64,000 bases of DNA from Streptomyces marispadix (GTDB lineage Bacteria; Actinomycetota; Actinomycetes; Streptomycetales; Streptomycetaceae): NCBI RefSeq assembly GCF_022524345.1, contig NZ_JAKWJU010000002.1, forward strand, positions 1,736,001 to 1,800,000, in the 5' to 3' direction. This document shows, in pieces, positions 7,775 to 16,559 of the stretch. The notes beneath the pieces were generated by a model that saw nothing but the letters and a program-made list of their open reading frames with translations, searched no databases and was not told the DNA's origin. How positions within the stretch are numbered: the stretch's first letter is position 1; every line of letters begins with the position of its first letter. Both the position numbers and the translations under genes were made by a program.

Positions 7775-9217
7775 CTAGTCCTCGAACGGGTCGAACTCCT
7801 CGTACTCCCCGAGGAGTTCGTCACGCTCCGCCTCACGGTCACGGCGGCGCTGCGCGGCCGGGCGAGGCGCCTCCATGCGGTGGTCCTCGCCGCGGCGGCC
7901 GAGCATCTCCGCGCCCGCCATCATCGTCGGCTCCCAGTCGAAGACGACCGCGTCGTCCTCTCCCCCGATGGCGACGCCGTCGCCCTCCCGGGCGCCCGCC
8001 TTCATCAACTCCTCCTCCACACCGAGGCGGTTGAGACGGTCGGCGAGATAGCCCACCGCCTCGTCGTTGTTGAAGTCGGTCTGGTGGACCCAGCGTTCGG
8101 GCTTCTCGCCCCGTACGCGGAAGAAGCCGTCGCCCTCCTTGGTGACGGTGAAGCCCGCGTCGTCCACGGCCTTGGGACGGATGACCACTCGCGTCGTCTC
8201 CGCGGGCGGCTCGGCGGCACGCGCCTCGTCGACGACCTTGGCGAGCGCGAACGACAGCTCCTTCAGCCCCTTACGGGACACGGCGGAGACCTCGAAGACC
8301 TGATATCCGCGGGCGATCAGATCGGGGCGGATGATGTCTGCGAGATCCTGCCCGTCGGGGATGTCGACCTTGTTGAGCACGACGACCCGCGGCCGTCCCT
8401 CCAGGCCGCCGTACTGGGCGAGTTCGGCCTCGATGACGTCCAGGTCGCTCACCGGGTCGCGGTCCGATTCGAGGGTCGCGCAGTCCAGTACGTGCACGAG
8501 GACCGAGCAGCGCTCGACGTGGCGCAGGAAGTCCAGGCCCAGGCCCTTGCCCTCGCTCGCCCCCGGGATCAGCCCCGGCACGTCCGCGATCGTGAAGACC
8601 GTGGAACCGGCCGTCACCACACCGAGGTTGGGCACGAGCGTGGTGAAGGGATAGTCGGCGATCTTCGGCTTGGCGGCCGAAAGCACCGAGATGAGCGACG
8701 ACTTGCCCGCCGAGGGATAGCCGACGAGCGCCACATCCGCGACGGTCTTCAGCTCCAGCACGATGTCGCGCGACTCACCCGGCTCGCCGAGCAGCGCGAA
8801 GCCGGGCGCCTTGCGGCGCGGTGAGGCCAGCGCCGCGTTGCCGAGGCCGCCGCGTCCGCCCTGCCCGGCCACGAACACCGTGCCCTTGCCGACCATGTCG
8901 GCAAGCACCTCGCCCTTGGCGTCGAGGACGACCGTGCCGTCCGGGACGGGCAGCACCAGGTCCTTGCCGTCGGCGCCGGAGCGGTGACCGCCCTCCCCCG
9001 GCCTGCCGTTGGTGGCCTTGCGGTGCGGGCTGTGGTGGTAGTCGAGCAGCGTCGTCACATCCGGATCGACGACGAGTACGACGTCGCCGCCGCGCCCGCC
9101 GTTGCCGCCGTCCGGGCCGCCGAGCGGCTTGAATTTCTCCCGGTGCACGGAGGCACAGCCATGGCCCCCGTTACCCGCGGCGACATGCAGCTCGACGCGG
9201 TCCACGAAGGTGGTCAT
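7775..9217 (-). CDS. obg: GTPase Obg/CgtA
   Basis: 480 residues from the ATG at 9217. The N-terminal glycine-rich Obg fold runs to ~160 ([20 protein letters not shown]... [15 protein letters not shown]). The GTPase domain follows, with G1 [11 protein letters not shown]3 DVPGL and G4 NKVD. The OCT domain follows ([19 protein letters not shown]... [12 protein letters not shown]), then an acidic tail ending [10 protein letters not shown]. Obg is an essential ribosome-associated GTPase; it acts in 50S assembly and, in Streptomyces, levels of Obg affect aerial development. The gene follows rplU and rpmA in the usual order, 267 bp after rpmA with a hairpin between. Confidence 0.98.
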   Translation of the reverse strand: MTTFVDRVELHVAAGNGGHGCASVHREKFKPLGGPDGGNGGRGGDVVLVVDPDVTTLLDYHHSPHRKATNGRPGEGGHRSGADGKDLVLPVPDGTVVLDAKGEVLADMVGKGTVFVAGQGGRGGLGNAALASPRRKAPGFALLGEPGESRDIVLELKTVADVALVGYPSAGKSSLISVLSAAKPKIADYPFTTLVPNLGVVTAGSTVFTIADVPGLIPGASEGKGLGLDFLRHVERCSVLVHVLDCATLESDRDPVSDLDVIEAELAQYGGLEGRPRVVVLNKVDIPDGQDLADIIRPDLIARGYQVFEVSAVSRKGLKELSFALAKVVDEARAAEPPAETTRVVIRPKAVDDAGFTVTKEGDGFFRVRGEKPERWVHQTDFNNDEAVGYLADRLNRLGVEEELMKAGAREGDGVAIGGEDDAVVFDWEPTMMAGAEMLGRRGEDHRMEAPRPAAQRRRDREAERDELLGEYEEFDPFED

Positions 9218-9362
9218 GTGAGGTGCCTCCCGGCTGAGGATCGGTGCCGAACCGCGGGCGGAGCGTGCGCGGTTCGAGGTGCTTGCTCTGTGCGGTTCGC
9301 GTGTCTCGCAGACGTACGCAGGGGGCGGGGGCCGCGACCCCGGGGCCCGCGCCCCGAAACAG

Positions 9363-9428
9363 CGAGGGCGGACGCGCTTCCCGCAGGTACGAGCGATGCG
9401 TACTCACAGGAGCGGCCGTCCGCCCTCG
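9363..9428 (-). terminator. Long hairpin between rpmA and obg
   Basis: CGAGGGCGGACG (9363-9374) and CGTCCGCCCTCG (9417-9428) form a perfect 12-bp stem around a 42-nt loop that itself contains a smaller GTAC...GTAC pairing. It may terminate or attenuate rplU-rpmA transcription before obg. Confidence 0.6.
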
Positions 9429-9484
9429 ATGGTGTGCGTAGCGACGCGGCGCGCGTCTGCGAGGCGCGCCGCCGACGCGGCTTG

Positions 9485-9742
9485 TTACTCGGCGACAGGA
9501 ACGATGTTGACGACCCTGCGGCCACGACGGGTGCCGAACTGCACGGCACCCGCGTCCAGCGCGAACAGCGTGTCGTCGCCGCCGCGGCCGACGCCCGCGC
9601 CCGGGTGGAAGTGCGTACCGCGCTGGCGGACGAGGATCTCACCGGCGTTGACGACCTGACCGCCGAAGCGCTTCACACCCAGGTACTGAGGGTTGGAGTC
9701 GCGGCCGTTCCGGGTGGACGATGCGCCCTTCTTGTGTGCCAT
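9485..9742 (-). CDS. rpmA: 50S ribosomal protein L27
   Basis: 85 residues starting [19 protein letters not shown], a near-perfect L27 N-terminus. The flexible N-terminal tail reaches toward the peptidyl-transferase centre. The core [23 protein letters not shown] and [12 protein letters not shown] motifs are all present and length is normal. There is no N-terminal cleavable extension of the Firmicutes type. It lies 14 bp after rplU and is presumably transcribed with it. Confidence 0.98.
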   Translation of the reverse strand: MAHKKGASSTRNGRDSNPQYLGVKRFGGQVVNAGEILVRQRGTHFHPGAGVGRGGDDTLFALDAGAVQFGTRRGRRVVNIVPVAE

Positions 9743-9756
9743 CTCTACTCAGTCCC

Positions 9757-10083
9757 TTACTTCTTCTTGGCCGGGGTGGGGATGTCGGTGATCTTCAGCG
9801 CGGTGTGCAGCTGGCGGTGACCGATCCGCTTCTTGTAACCGGTCTTGTTCTTGTACTTCTGGATGCGGATCTTGTCGCCCTTGTGGTGGTCGACCACCTC
9901 TGCCGAGACCTTCACGCCGTCCAGCACCCACGGGTCGCTGGTGACCGTGTCACCGTCCACGACGAGCAGGGTCGAGAGCTCGACGCGCTCTCCGGCCTTG
10001 CTCTCGGAAATACGGTCGACCTCGATGACGTCGCCGACAGACACCTTCTGCTGGCGGCCGCCGGTGCGCACGATTGCGTACAC
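9757..10083 (-). CDS. rplU: 50S ribosomal protein L21
   Basis: 108 residues from a GTG at 10083 ([14 protein letters not shown]), which is the canonical L21 start; a GAGAGAGAG ribosome binding site lies just upstream. Earlier in-frame starts exist but add non-family residues. The core [21 protein letters not shown] and [15 protein letters not shown] motifs match L21, which binds 23S rRNA in the large subunit. It is the first gene of rplU-rpmA. The promoter candidate at 10277-10306 implies an untranslated leader of about 185 nt. Confidence 0.97.
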   Translation of the reverse strand: MYAIVRTGGRQQKVSVGDVIEVDRISESKAGERVELSTLLVVDGDTVTSDPWVLDGVKVSAEVVDHHKGDKIRIQKYKNKTGYKKRIGHRQLHTALKITDIPTPAKKK

Positions 10084-10276
10084 GCGGAACTCTCTCTCGC
10101 TCGTCACGGAGCCCCTGACGCCAGCCGCCCGGCGCGGAACCGGCGGACGATGAGAAGACACCGCCGCCCGGGACCACGATCTGATCCGAGTGGATTGAGC
10201 GGCCTCTCCCCGGCTGACGCCGCGGGAGGGAGTTGCTCAGGAGCGTGGCGCATCCTGGGTGACACGCCAACGGCCA

Positions 10277-10306
10277 AGGTTACGGGGCGCCGCACACGCT
10301 GGTCAA
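10277..10306 (-). promoter_or_regulatory. Vegetative-type promoter for rplU-rpmA
   Basis: On the minus strand, TTGACC (complement of 10301-10306) and TAACCT (complement of 10277-10282) are separated by 18 bp. This is a good match to the principal-sigma consensus. The rest of the 10084-10496 gap holds the rplU leader on one side and the RNase E terminator on the other. I see no gene in it. Confidence 0.65.
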
Positions 10307-10418
10307 ACCGGGTCAGCCCCGCCCCATGGGGCCCCGGCCGTGCCCGCCGAGGCGACCGGCCCGCCGCCGCTGCGGCACCTCCGGAGGGGCGAGCAGCCCC
10401 CAACTCCCTTACGTGGCA

Positions 10419-10483
10419 AGGCCCCCGGCTGGTACGCGGTCCGAAGTGTGCTTCCGGGGGGACGCGTTACCGGCCGGGGGCCT
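10419..10483 (-). terminator. Hairpin downstream of the RNase E/G gene
   Basis: AGGCCCCCGGC (10419-10429) pairs with GCCGGGGGCCT (10473-10483). Pairing continues inward imperfectly (TGGTACGCG against CGCGTTACC), giving a long stem that starts 13 bp after the stop codon. Confidence 0.7.
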
Positions 10484-10496
10484 CAAACAGCGCGGG

Positions 10497-13400
10497 TCAC
10501 TCCTCGTCGGGAGACGAGTCCGCGGGCGAATCGACCGACGGCTCGGCCGGAGGGTCGGCGGATGCCGACACCGAGGACGGAGCGTCCTGTTCGGCTGCGG
10601 CCGTCCTCCTTGTCGTGGTCCTCCTCGAAGCGGCTTCCGACGTCTTCTTCGCCGCCGGCCTCTTGGCCGCCGTGGTCCCCTCGGCGGAGACCTCCTCCGA
10701 GTCCGTCGCCGCCTGAGGCTCCTGTCCCGGCCGGGACTCCGTCGCCGCCTCAGGCCCCGGCTGCGAGCCGGCGTCGTCCGATGCCGGGGGCGGGCCCGCC
10801 GGAGCGGAGACGCTACGAGTGACGCGACGCCGCCGGGCCACCGGAGGAGCTGCCTCCGAGACGGGCTGTGCCTCCACCGGGGTCTCGTCGCTCACCGGCT
10901 GCGGCGCGGGCGAGTGCTCCGACGCGGGCAGCACGATCGCACCCGCCGCCTCGTCCGACGACTGCGGCGAACCTGCCGGTGCCGAGACGCTGCGGCTCGC
11001 ACGGCGCCTCGGCCTGGCCGGAGGAGCCGCCTCCGGCGCGGGCTCCGCCACCGGGGCCGCAGCCGCGTCCGCTGTAGCCGACCCAGCCGACGCGTCCAAC
11101 GCGTCCGACGCGGGCTGCGGCGACTGCTCGGGGGCGGACGGCTCTTCGGTCCTCGCCGTGACGACCGTGACCACCGCCTCCTCGGCGGCGGGCGGAGATC
11201 CGGCGGGGGCCGACACCTTGCGTGCCACACGTCGGCGCCGTCGCGCGGGGCGCTCCGCCTCCGCCCGGTCGGTCTCCGTGGCCGGTGCCGCAGCCGCACC
11301 GCTCGCCGTGTCCGTGCCCGTGGCTGTGTGACCGGCGTCCTCCTGCACGCCGCCCGCGGTGCTCACGTCACCGGTGGCGCCCTCGCCACCAGTCACGGAG
11401 CCTTCCCGCGAACGGCTTCGGCCGTTTCCCGGGCCGGTGGCCCCCTTCGGGGTGCTCGCTTCGGCGTCTGCGGTCTCCGCGCCTGCCGTTCTCCGTCCGG
11501 CGGGACTCTCGGGCTCGGTACTCGCCTGCTCCCGGGCACCCGGCTCGGCGCCCGCACCGGCCGCGGACTCCACCGCCGCCGGCTCCGCCTGAGCCTTCCC
11601 CTCCGGCTGGCCCTGCGACTGAGTCTGGGTCTGCGGCGCGCCCTGCCGCGCCGTCGCCTTACGGCTGCCCCGCCGCCTCGTACGGCTGCGGCCAGACGTC
11701 GCGGCCGCCTCCGCCTCGGCCACCGAACCGTAAAGCTCCTCGTCCGGCGTGAACTCGGCCGCCCGCGACGCCTTCGGCTCCGCGACGGAGACCTTCTCCT
11801 TCGCAGCCCCGGACACCCCGGCCGGAACGGCCGCCTCCGCGGCGGCCTCTACCTCGGGCGCCTCCTCGGCCGGAGCCTTGGCCTGGCTCGGCGCCTGCGC
11901 GCCTCCGCCCTTGCCGCCGCCCCGCTTCTTGCTCTTCTTGCCGCCGCCGACAGTCGCCGGCTGTTCCATGTGTACGAGCACGCCGCGCCCGTTGCAGTGC
12001 ACACACTGCTCGGAGAAGGACTCCAGCAGGCCCTGCCCGACCCGCTTTCGCGTCATCTGCACGAGCCCCAGCGAGGTCACCTCGGCGACCTGGTGCTTCG
12101 TACGGTCCCGTCCCAGGCACTCGAGAAGCCGCCGCAGCACCAGGTCGCGGTTGGACTCCAGGACCATGTCGATGAAGTCGATCACGATGATGCCGCCGAG
12201 GTCGCGCAGCCGTAGCTGGCGCACGATCTCCTCGGCCGCCTCCAGGTTGTTCCTGGTGACGGTCTCCTCCAGGTTGCCGCCCTGGCCGGTGAACTTCCCG
12301 GTGTTGACATCCACCACGACCATGGCCTCGGTGCGGTCGATCACCAGCGAACCGCCGCTCGGCAGCCACACCTTGCGGTCCAGCGCCTTCATCAACTGCT
12401 CGTCGATGCGGTACGTGGCGAAGACGTCCACGTCCGACGTCCACTTCTCCAGGCGCTCAGCGAGGTCGGGCGCCACGTGCGCGACATAGCCGTGGATGGT
12501 CTCCCACGCCTCGTCACCGCTGACGACGACCTTCGAGAAGTCCTCGTTGAAGATGTCGCGCACGACGCGCACCGTCATGTCGGGCTCGCCGTAGAGCAGC
12601 GTCGGGGCGTTGCCCTTCTGCGCCTTGCGCTGGATGTCCTCCCACTGGGCCTGCAACCGCTCGACGTCGCGCCGCAGTTCGTCCTCGCTCGCGCCCTCGG
12701 CGGCCGTACGGACGATGACGCCCGCGTCCTCCGGCACGATCCTCTTCAGGATCTGCTTCAGCCGCGAACGCTCGGTGTCGGGCAGCTTCCGGCTGATGCC
12801 GGTCATCGACCCCTCGGGGACGTAGACCAGATAGCGGCCGGGCAGCGACACCTGGCTGGTCAGTCGGGCGCCCTTGTGGCCCATCGGGTCCTTGGTGACC
12901 TGCACCAGCACCGACTGGCCGGACTTGAGCGCGGTCTCGATGCGGCGGGGGCCGTTGGCCATGCCCAGCGCCTCGAAGTTGACCTCGCCGGCGTAGAGGA
13001 CCGCGTTGCGGCCCTTGCCGATGTCGACGAAGGCGGCCTCCATCGACGGAAGTACGTTCTGCACCTTGCCGAGGTAGACGTTGCCGACGTACGAGGTCGA
13101 CTGCTCCTTGTTGACGAAGTGCTCCACGAGCACGTCGTCCTCCAGGACGCCGATCTGCGTACGCTCGCCGCTCTGCCGGACGATCATCTCCCGCTTGACG
13201 GCCTCACGGCGCGCCAGGAACTCGGCCTCCGTGATGATCGGCACCCGGCGGCGGCCCTGCTCACGGCCCTCACGGCGGCGCTGCTTCTTCGCCTCCAGCC
13301 GCGTGGACCCCTTGATCGCCTGGACCTCGTCGGTGGGCTCTTCCTTCCTGCGGCGAGGCTCGCGGATCTTGACGACCGTACGCTCCGGGTCGTCCTCCTC

Positions 13401-15347
13401 CACCTCGCGGCCCGCGCCCGAGTCACCCGCGTCACTGCCGCGACGGCGGCGGCGGCGACGGCGCCGGGAGCTGCTGGAGGAACCGGGGCCGCGGCTCTCG
13501 TCGTCGTCCTCGCCCGCCTTGCCGGAGTCCGCGCCTCCGCCTGCCTCGCCGGAAGCGGCCGAGTCGGACGATCCGGCGGACTCGGCGCCGCCGTCGGCGC
13601 CCCCGCTCTCGCCTTTGCCGCCGTCGCCACGCTGCGACCGCTTGTCCTGGCCGTCGCGGGCGCCCGAGGCGGCACCGCTCTCCTCGGTCTCGTCCGTCGA
13701 CTCGGGGCTCTCACCCCGGCGACGGCGGCGCCCGCCGCGGCGTCGCCTGCGGGCGGGGCGCTCCTCCTGCTCCTCGTCCGAGTCGGAGTCGGAGTCGGAG
13801 TCGCCGGACTCCTTCGTCTCTTCCTCGCTGTCGGCGGCCGTATCGGCACCCTCGTCGGCGGGCTGCCCGCCGTCGCCCGAGGAGTCGGCACGACGACGGC
13901 GGCGGCGCGGACGCTCGGCCGCGACCGGCGCCTCCTCTTCCTCCTCGTCGTCGATCTCGTCGGCCTCCTCGGCCGCCGCGTCGGCAGCGGCAGCCGCGGC
14001 TGCGCTCTGCGGGGTCTGGAACGCGGGCTCCGTGAACACCGGCGCCTGGAACAGCGCCACCGGCGGCCCGGCAGGCTTGCGCGGAGCACGGGCCTGGCTG
14101 CTCCCGGACTCCGTCCCGGTGGGCGCGGCGCCTTCGGAATCGGCGCTCCCGTTGCCGGCGCCGCTTCCGCTTCCTGCTGCGGAACGCGACTCGGTGGCCG
14201 CGGACTTGGCGGTCTTCGCCGTCTTACGTGTCGTGGTGCGGCGCCGCGTACGGGCACCGGACTCCTCGGAGCCGCCGGTGCCGTCAGCGCCGTCGCCCTC
14301 CTGCGAGCCTTCGGCCTGCGCCGCGGAACCGGCCGACGCCTCGGCGGACGCCTTCGCCGACGTCCGAGCCGATGCGGCGGTCTTACGAGTCGATGTGCTC
14401 TTACGGGCGGTGGCCGCCGAGCGGCGCGTGGTACGTGCGGGCTCCTCGGCAACCGCCTCGGACTCGCCCGAGCCCTCGGGCCCGCCCTCGGCTGTGCTCC
14501 GCTCCTCCGCGCCCGCGCCCGCGCTCTCCGCGGGAGCGTCCGTCTCCGCGGAGGCAGCGGTCTTGCGAGCCGTCCTGCGCCGGGTCCGTGCGGGAGCGGC
14601 GGGCTCTTCGTCATCCGTACGGGACCGCGCGGCATCGCCGTCCGCGTCGGCCGCGGGGGTCTCCGCCACGACCGGCGTCCCTGCCGGTGCCGCGGCCCTG
14701 CGCCGCGCACGCGGGGGCGGCGCCGGATCGGCCACGGCCTCCGAGCCCCCTTCGGAACTCTGTGAACCCGAGGCGGCAGAGCCCGAATCGGAGTCCGCAG
14801 CCGACTCATCCGCTGCGGACTGCTGCGATTCGGCCGGTACGACCTGCTCCGCGACCTCCGGCTCGCTCACGCTCGGCGTGCCCGCGGGGGCGCTCGCCCG
14901 GCGGGCGGCACGGCGACGCGGCGGCGCGGACACCGGGGCCGGAGCCTCGGAACCGTCGCCGGTGGCGTCATCAGCGCCACCTCCCGCACCGGGGCCCGAG
15001 TCGCCGGAGCCGGAATCGGAAGCCGAATCCGAAGCGCCGGTAACCCCGGCGGCACCGGCAGCCCCCGCGGATACGGACGTATCGCTCGCCGCGATCACCT
15101 CGGGAGCCACCGACGGCTGGGACGGAGGCCCTGCCGGACGGCTCGCCGCCCTGCGGCGACGAGGCGGCAGGGTGTCGCTGGGCGAGAGGAAACCTCCCTC
15201 GGACTGCCCGGCGTCCCCGGCGTGCTCCGCACCCGGTGCACCCGGTGTGCTCGGGGCACTCGGTGCACCCGGTACGTCAACCGTCTTCCCTGCGCTCTCC
15301 ACGCTTTCTGCGGTTGCGCTTTCATTCTCGTTGTTCGGTTCGAGCAT
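10497..15347 (-). CDS. rne: Ribonuclease E/G family endoribonuclease, very long form
   Basis: 1,616 residues from the ATG at 15347 (MLEPNNENESATAES). The catalytic core is central: an S1 RNA-binding domain from ~727 (ERTQIGVLEDDVLVEHFV), then metal-binding Asp in VVVDVNTGKFTG (~1012) and VIDFIDM (~1056), and the Zn-link CVHCNGRG (~1116). Flanking arms of ~720 and ~490 residues are low-complexity: acidic, Ala/Glu/Ser-rich, with Arg clusters ([22 protein letters not shown]). A motif of the type RRR-x4-SAPAG-x-P recurs in both arms. The placement of disordered arms on both sides of the core is the actinobacterial arrangement. RNase E cuts single-stranded AU-rich RNA in mRNA decay and rRNA/tRNA maturation. 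This form seems longer than usual for Streptomyces. Confidence 0.95.
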   Translation of the reverse strand: MLEPNNENESATAESVESAGKTVDVPGAPSAPSTPGAPGAEHAGDAGQSEGGFLSPSDTLPPRRRRAASRPAGPPSQPSVAPEVIAASDTSVSAGAAGAAGVTGASDSASDSGSGDSGPGAGGGADDATGDGSEAPAPVSAPPRRRAARRASAPAGTPSVSEPEVAEQVVPAESQQSAADESAADSDSGSAASGSQSSEGGSEAVADPAPPPRARRRAAAPAGTPVVAETPAADADGDAARSRTDDEEPAAPARTRRRTARKTAASAETDAPAESAGAGAEERSTAEGGPEGSGESEAVAEEPARTTRRSAATARKSTSTRKTAASARTSAKASAEASAGSAAQAEGSQEGDGADGTGGSEESGARTRRRTTTRKTAKTAKSAATESRSAAGSGSGAGNGSADSEGAAPTGTESGSSQARAPRKPAGPPVALFQAPVFTEPAFQTPQSAAAAAAADAAAEEADEIDDEEEEEAPVAAERPRRRRRRADSSGDGGQPADEGADTAADSEEETKESGDSDSDSDSDEEQEERPARRRRRGGRRRRRGESPESTDETEESGAASGARDGQDKRSQRGDGGKGESGGADGGAESAGSSDSAASGEAGGGADSGKAGEDDDESRGPGSSSSSRRRRRRRRRGSDAGDSGAGREVEEDDPERTVVKIREPRRRKEEPTDEVQAIKGSTRLEAKKQRRREGREQGRRRVPIITEAEFLARREAVKREMIVRQSGERTQIGVLEDDVLVEHFVNKEQSTSYVGNVYLGKVQNVLPSMEAAFVDIGKGRNAVLYAGEVNFEALGMANGPRRIETALKSGQSVLVQVTKDPMGHKGARLTSQVSLPGRYLVYVPEGSMTGISRKLPDTERSRLKQILKRIVPEDAGVIVRTAAEGASEDELRRDVERLQAQWEDIQRKAQKGNAPTLLYGEPDMTVRVVRDIFNEDFSKVVVSGDEAWETIHGYVAHVAPDLAERLEKWTSDVDVFATYRIDEQLMKALDRKVWLPSGGSLVIDRTEAMVVVDVNTGKFTGQGGNLEETVTRNNLEAAEEIVRQLRLRDLGGIIVIDFIDMVLESNRDLVLRRLLECLGRDRTKHQVAEVTSLGLVQMTRKRVGQGLLESFSEQCVHCNGRGVLVHMEQPATVGGGKKSKKRGGGKGGGAQAPSQAKAPAEEAPEVEAAAEAAVPAGVSGAAKEKVSVAEPKASRAAEFTPDEELYGSVAEAEAAATSGRSRTRRRGSRKATARQGAPQTQTQSQGQPEGKAQAEPAAVESAAGAGAEPGAREQASTEPESPAGRRTAGAETADAEASTPKGATGPGNGRSRSREGSVTGGEGATGDVSTAGGVQEDAGHTATGTDTASGAAAAPATETDRAEAERPARRRRRVARKVSAPAGSPPAAEEAVVTVVTARTEEPSAPEQSPQPASDALDASAGSATADAAAAPVAEPAPEAAPPARPRRRASRSVSAPAGSPQSSDEAAGAIVLPASEHSPAPQPVSDETPVEAQPVSEAAPPVARRRRVTRSVSAPAGPPPASDDAGSQPGPEAATESRPGQEPQAATDSEEVSAEGTTAAKRPAAKKTSEAASRRTTTRRTAAAEQDAPSSVSASADPPAEPSVDSPADSSPDEE

Positions 15348-15618
15348 GCGGGCGTTTCTCCCGTCACGCTCCCGGGCGCCGCGCCTCATCCTCACGGTCA
15401 CGGCCCGCGATCGGGGGCGAGCCGTGCTCCAGGGCGCGGGCGCCACACGGGAGCTTGTGTCTCACTCGCCGGTTCCGGTCTGTCCTTCGTACAGACGGCC
15501 CGGCTACGGCGAAAGTCTTCTGGTCATTGCGCCTGCCTGCCACGACACGGACCCGGGTGGCTCCCTGGTGCCTGCGTCGGCGGTGGCGCTTTCAACGCTG
15601 ATCCTCCAGGCTCTCGGC

Positions 15619-16482
15619 CTACGCGCTGCCGCCCGGCGCCGTCGCGACGAGGGGTGCGTCGCGGTCGGGCGCCAACGGGTCGGTCACCGTGCCGGTCTCC
15701 TCATCGAGCGGCCCCTGCGCCAGCCTGGTCACCGCTGCGGGGACCGGCGGCGCCAGGTCGGCCGTAGCTCGGAGGCCGGACAGGACGTCGTCGGGTCGTA
15801 CGGCAGGTGTCACGTGCCGTACCACCAGGCGCAGTATCGCACAGGGTCCCTCCCCGGGACCATCGGGCCCTGCACCGGACGCCGCTTCCGCTGAGGTCAG
15901 CGACGTGACGGCGGCTCGGGCATCGAAAGTACGCAGGCCCTTCTTGGTCTGCCGTTCGACCTCCACGGAGCCGGCCGCGAGGAAGACCTCCACGGCCCGT
16001 TCCGCTTCCTCCCGTGCGACCCCGTCGAGCCGGAGTTCCCACTCGGAGGCCTCCAGCCGGTCGGTGAAGTCGGACGTACGGGCCTCGACCGCCTCGACGA
16101 TGTCGAGCCCTGGCGGCATCGACTCGTCGAGGCGCGAACGCAGTTCGTCAGGATCGCGCCGCTCCACGAGGGCGATCTCCAGATACTCGGCCTCGCTGCC
16201 GGTGCCGGTGGGTGCGGCATTGGCGTAGGAGACCTTGGGGTGGGGGGTGAAACCGGCGGAGTACGCCATGGGCACCCCTGCCCGGCGCAGCGCCCTCTCG
16301 AAAGCGCGCTGGAAGTCCCGATGGCTGGTGAACCGGAGGCGTCCGCGCTTGGTGTATCGCAGCCGCACACGCTGTACGGCGGGTGCGGGCGGCGGGCCTT
16401 CGGGCTGTCGCTTGCCCAGTGGTTCTCTCCTCAGTGGCTGGTGCGGGGCGGCTGCGGATGGGGAGCCTGCCGCCCTCGGCAT
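15619..16482 (-). CDS. TIGR03936 / DUF2344 radical SAM-associated protein
   Basis: 287 residues if started at the ATG at 16482. The family signature is clear: VRLRYTKRGRLRFTSHRDF, ERALRRAGVPMAYSAGFTPH and PKVSYANAAPTGTGSEAEYLE. This domain is found either alone or fused to the C-terminus of TIGR03960 radical SAM proteins, often near rne and L21/L27 genes, as here; its biochemical role is unknown. The start is uncertain. The ATG has no ribosome binding site, whereas a CTG at 16419 (giving MGKRQPEGPPPAP) has GGAGAG 5 nt upstream. The C-terminal ~60 residues are Pro/Ala-rich and unlike the domain. Confidence 0.9.
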   Translation of the reverse strand: MPRAAGSPSAAAPHQPLRREPLGKRQPEGPPPAPAVQRVRLRYTKRGRLRFTSHRDFQRAFERALRRAGVPMAYSAGFTPHPKVSYANAAPTGTGSEAEYLEIALVERRDPDELRSRLDESMPPGLDIVEAVEARTSDFTDRLEASEWELRLDGVAREEAERAVEVFLAAGSVEVERQTKKGLRTFDARAAVTSLTSAEAASGAGPDGPGEGPCAILRLVVRHVTPAVRPDDVLSGLRATADLAPPVPAAVTRLAQGPLDEETGTVTDPLAPDRDAPLVATAPGGSA

Positions 16483-16559
16483 ACGTACGGGTGCAAGGTG
16501 CTGCTTTTCGGCTGTGCCGGCGTTGCGGTGTTCGCGGACGCCTCAGGAGCCGCGGTGCT

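Noticed and set aside
6310..7842. Longer N-terminus for the esterase
   Set aside because: The added ~80 residues are basic and low-complexity with no family match; the ATG at 7599 fits the family.
13081..15894. Long open frame antisense to the RNase E/G gene
   Set aside because: The product is Arg/Pro/Ser-rich, without domains or ribosome binding site. Very GC-rich codon bias keeps the antisense frame open.
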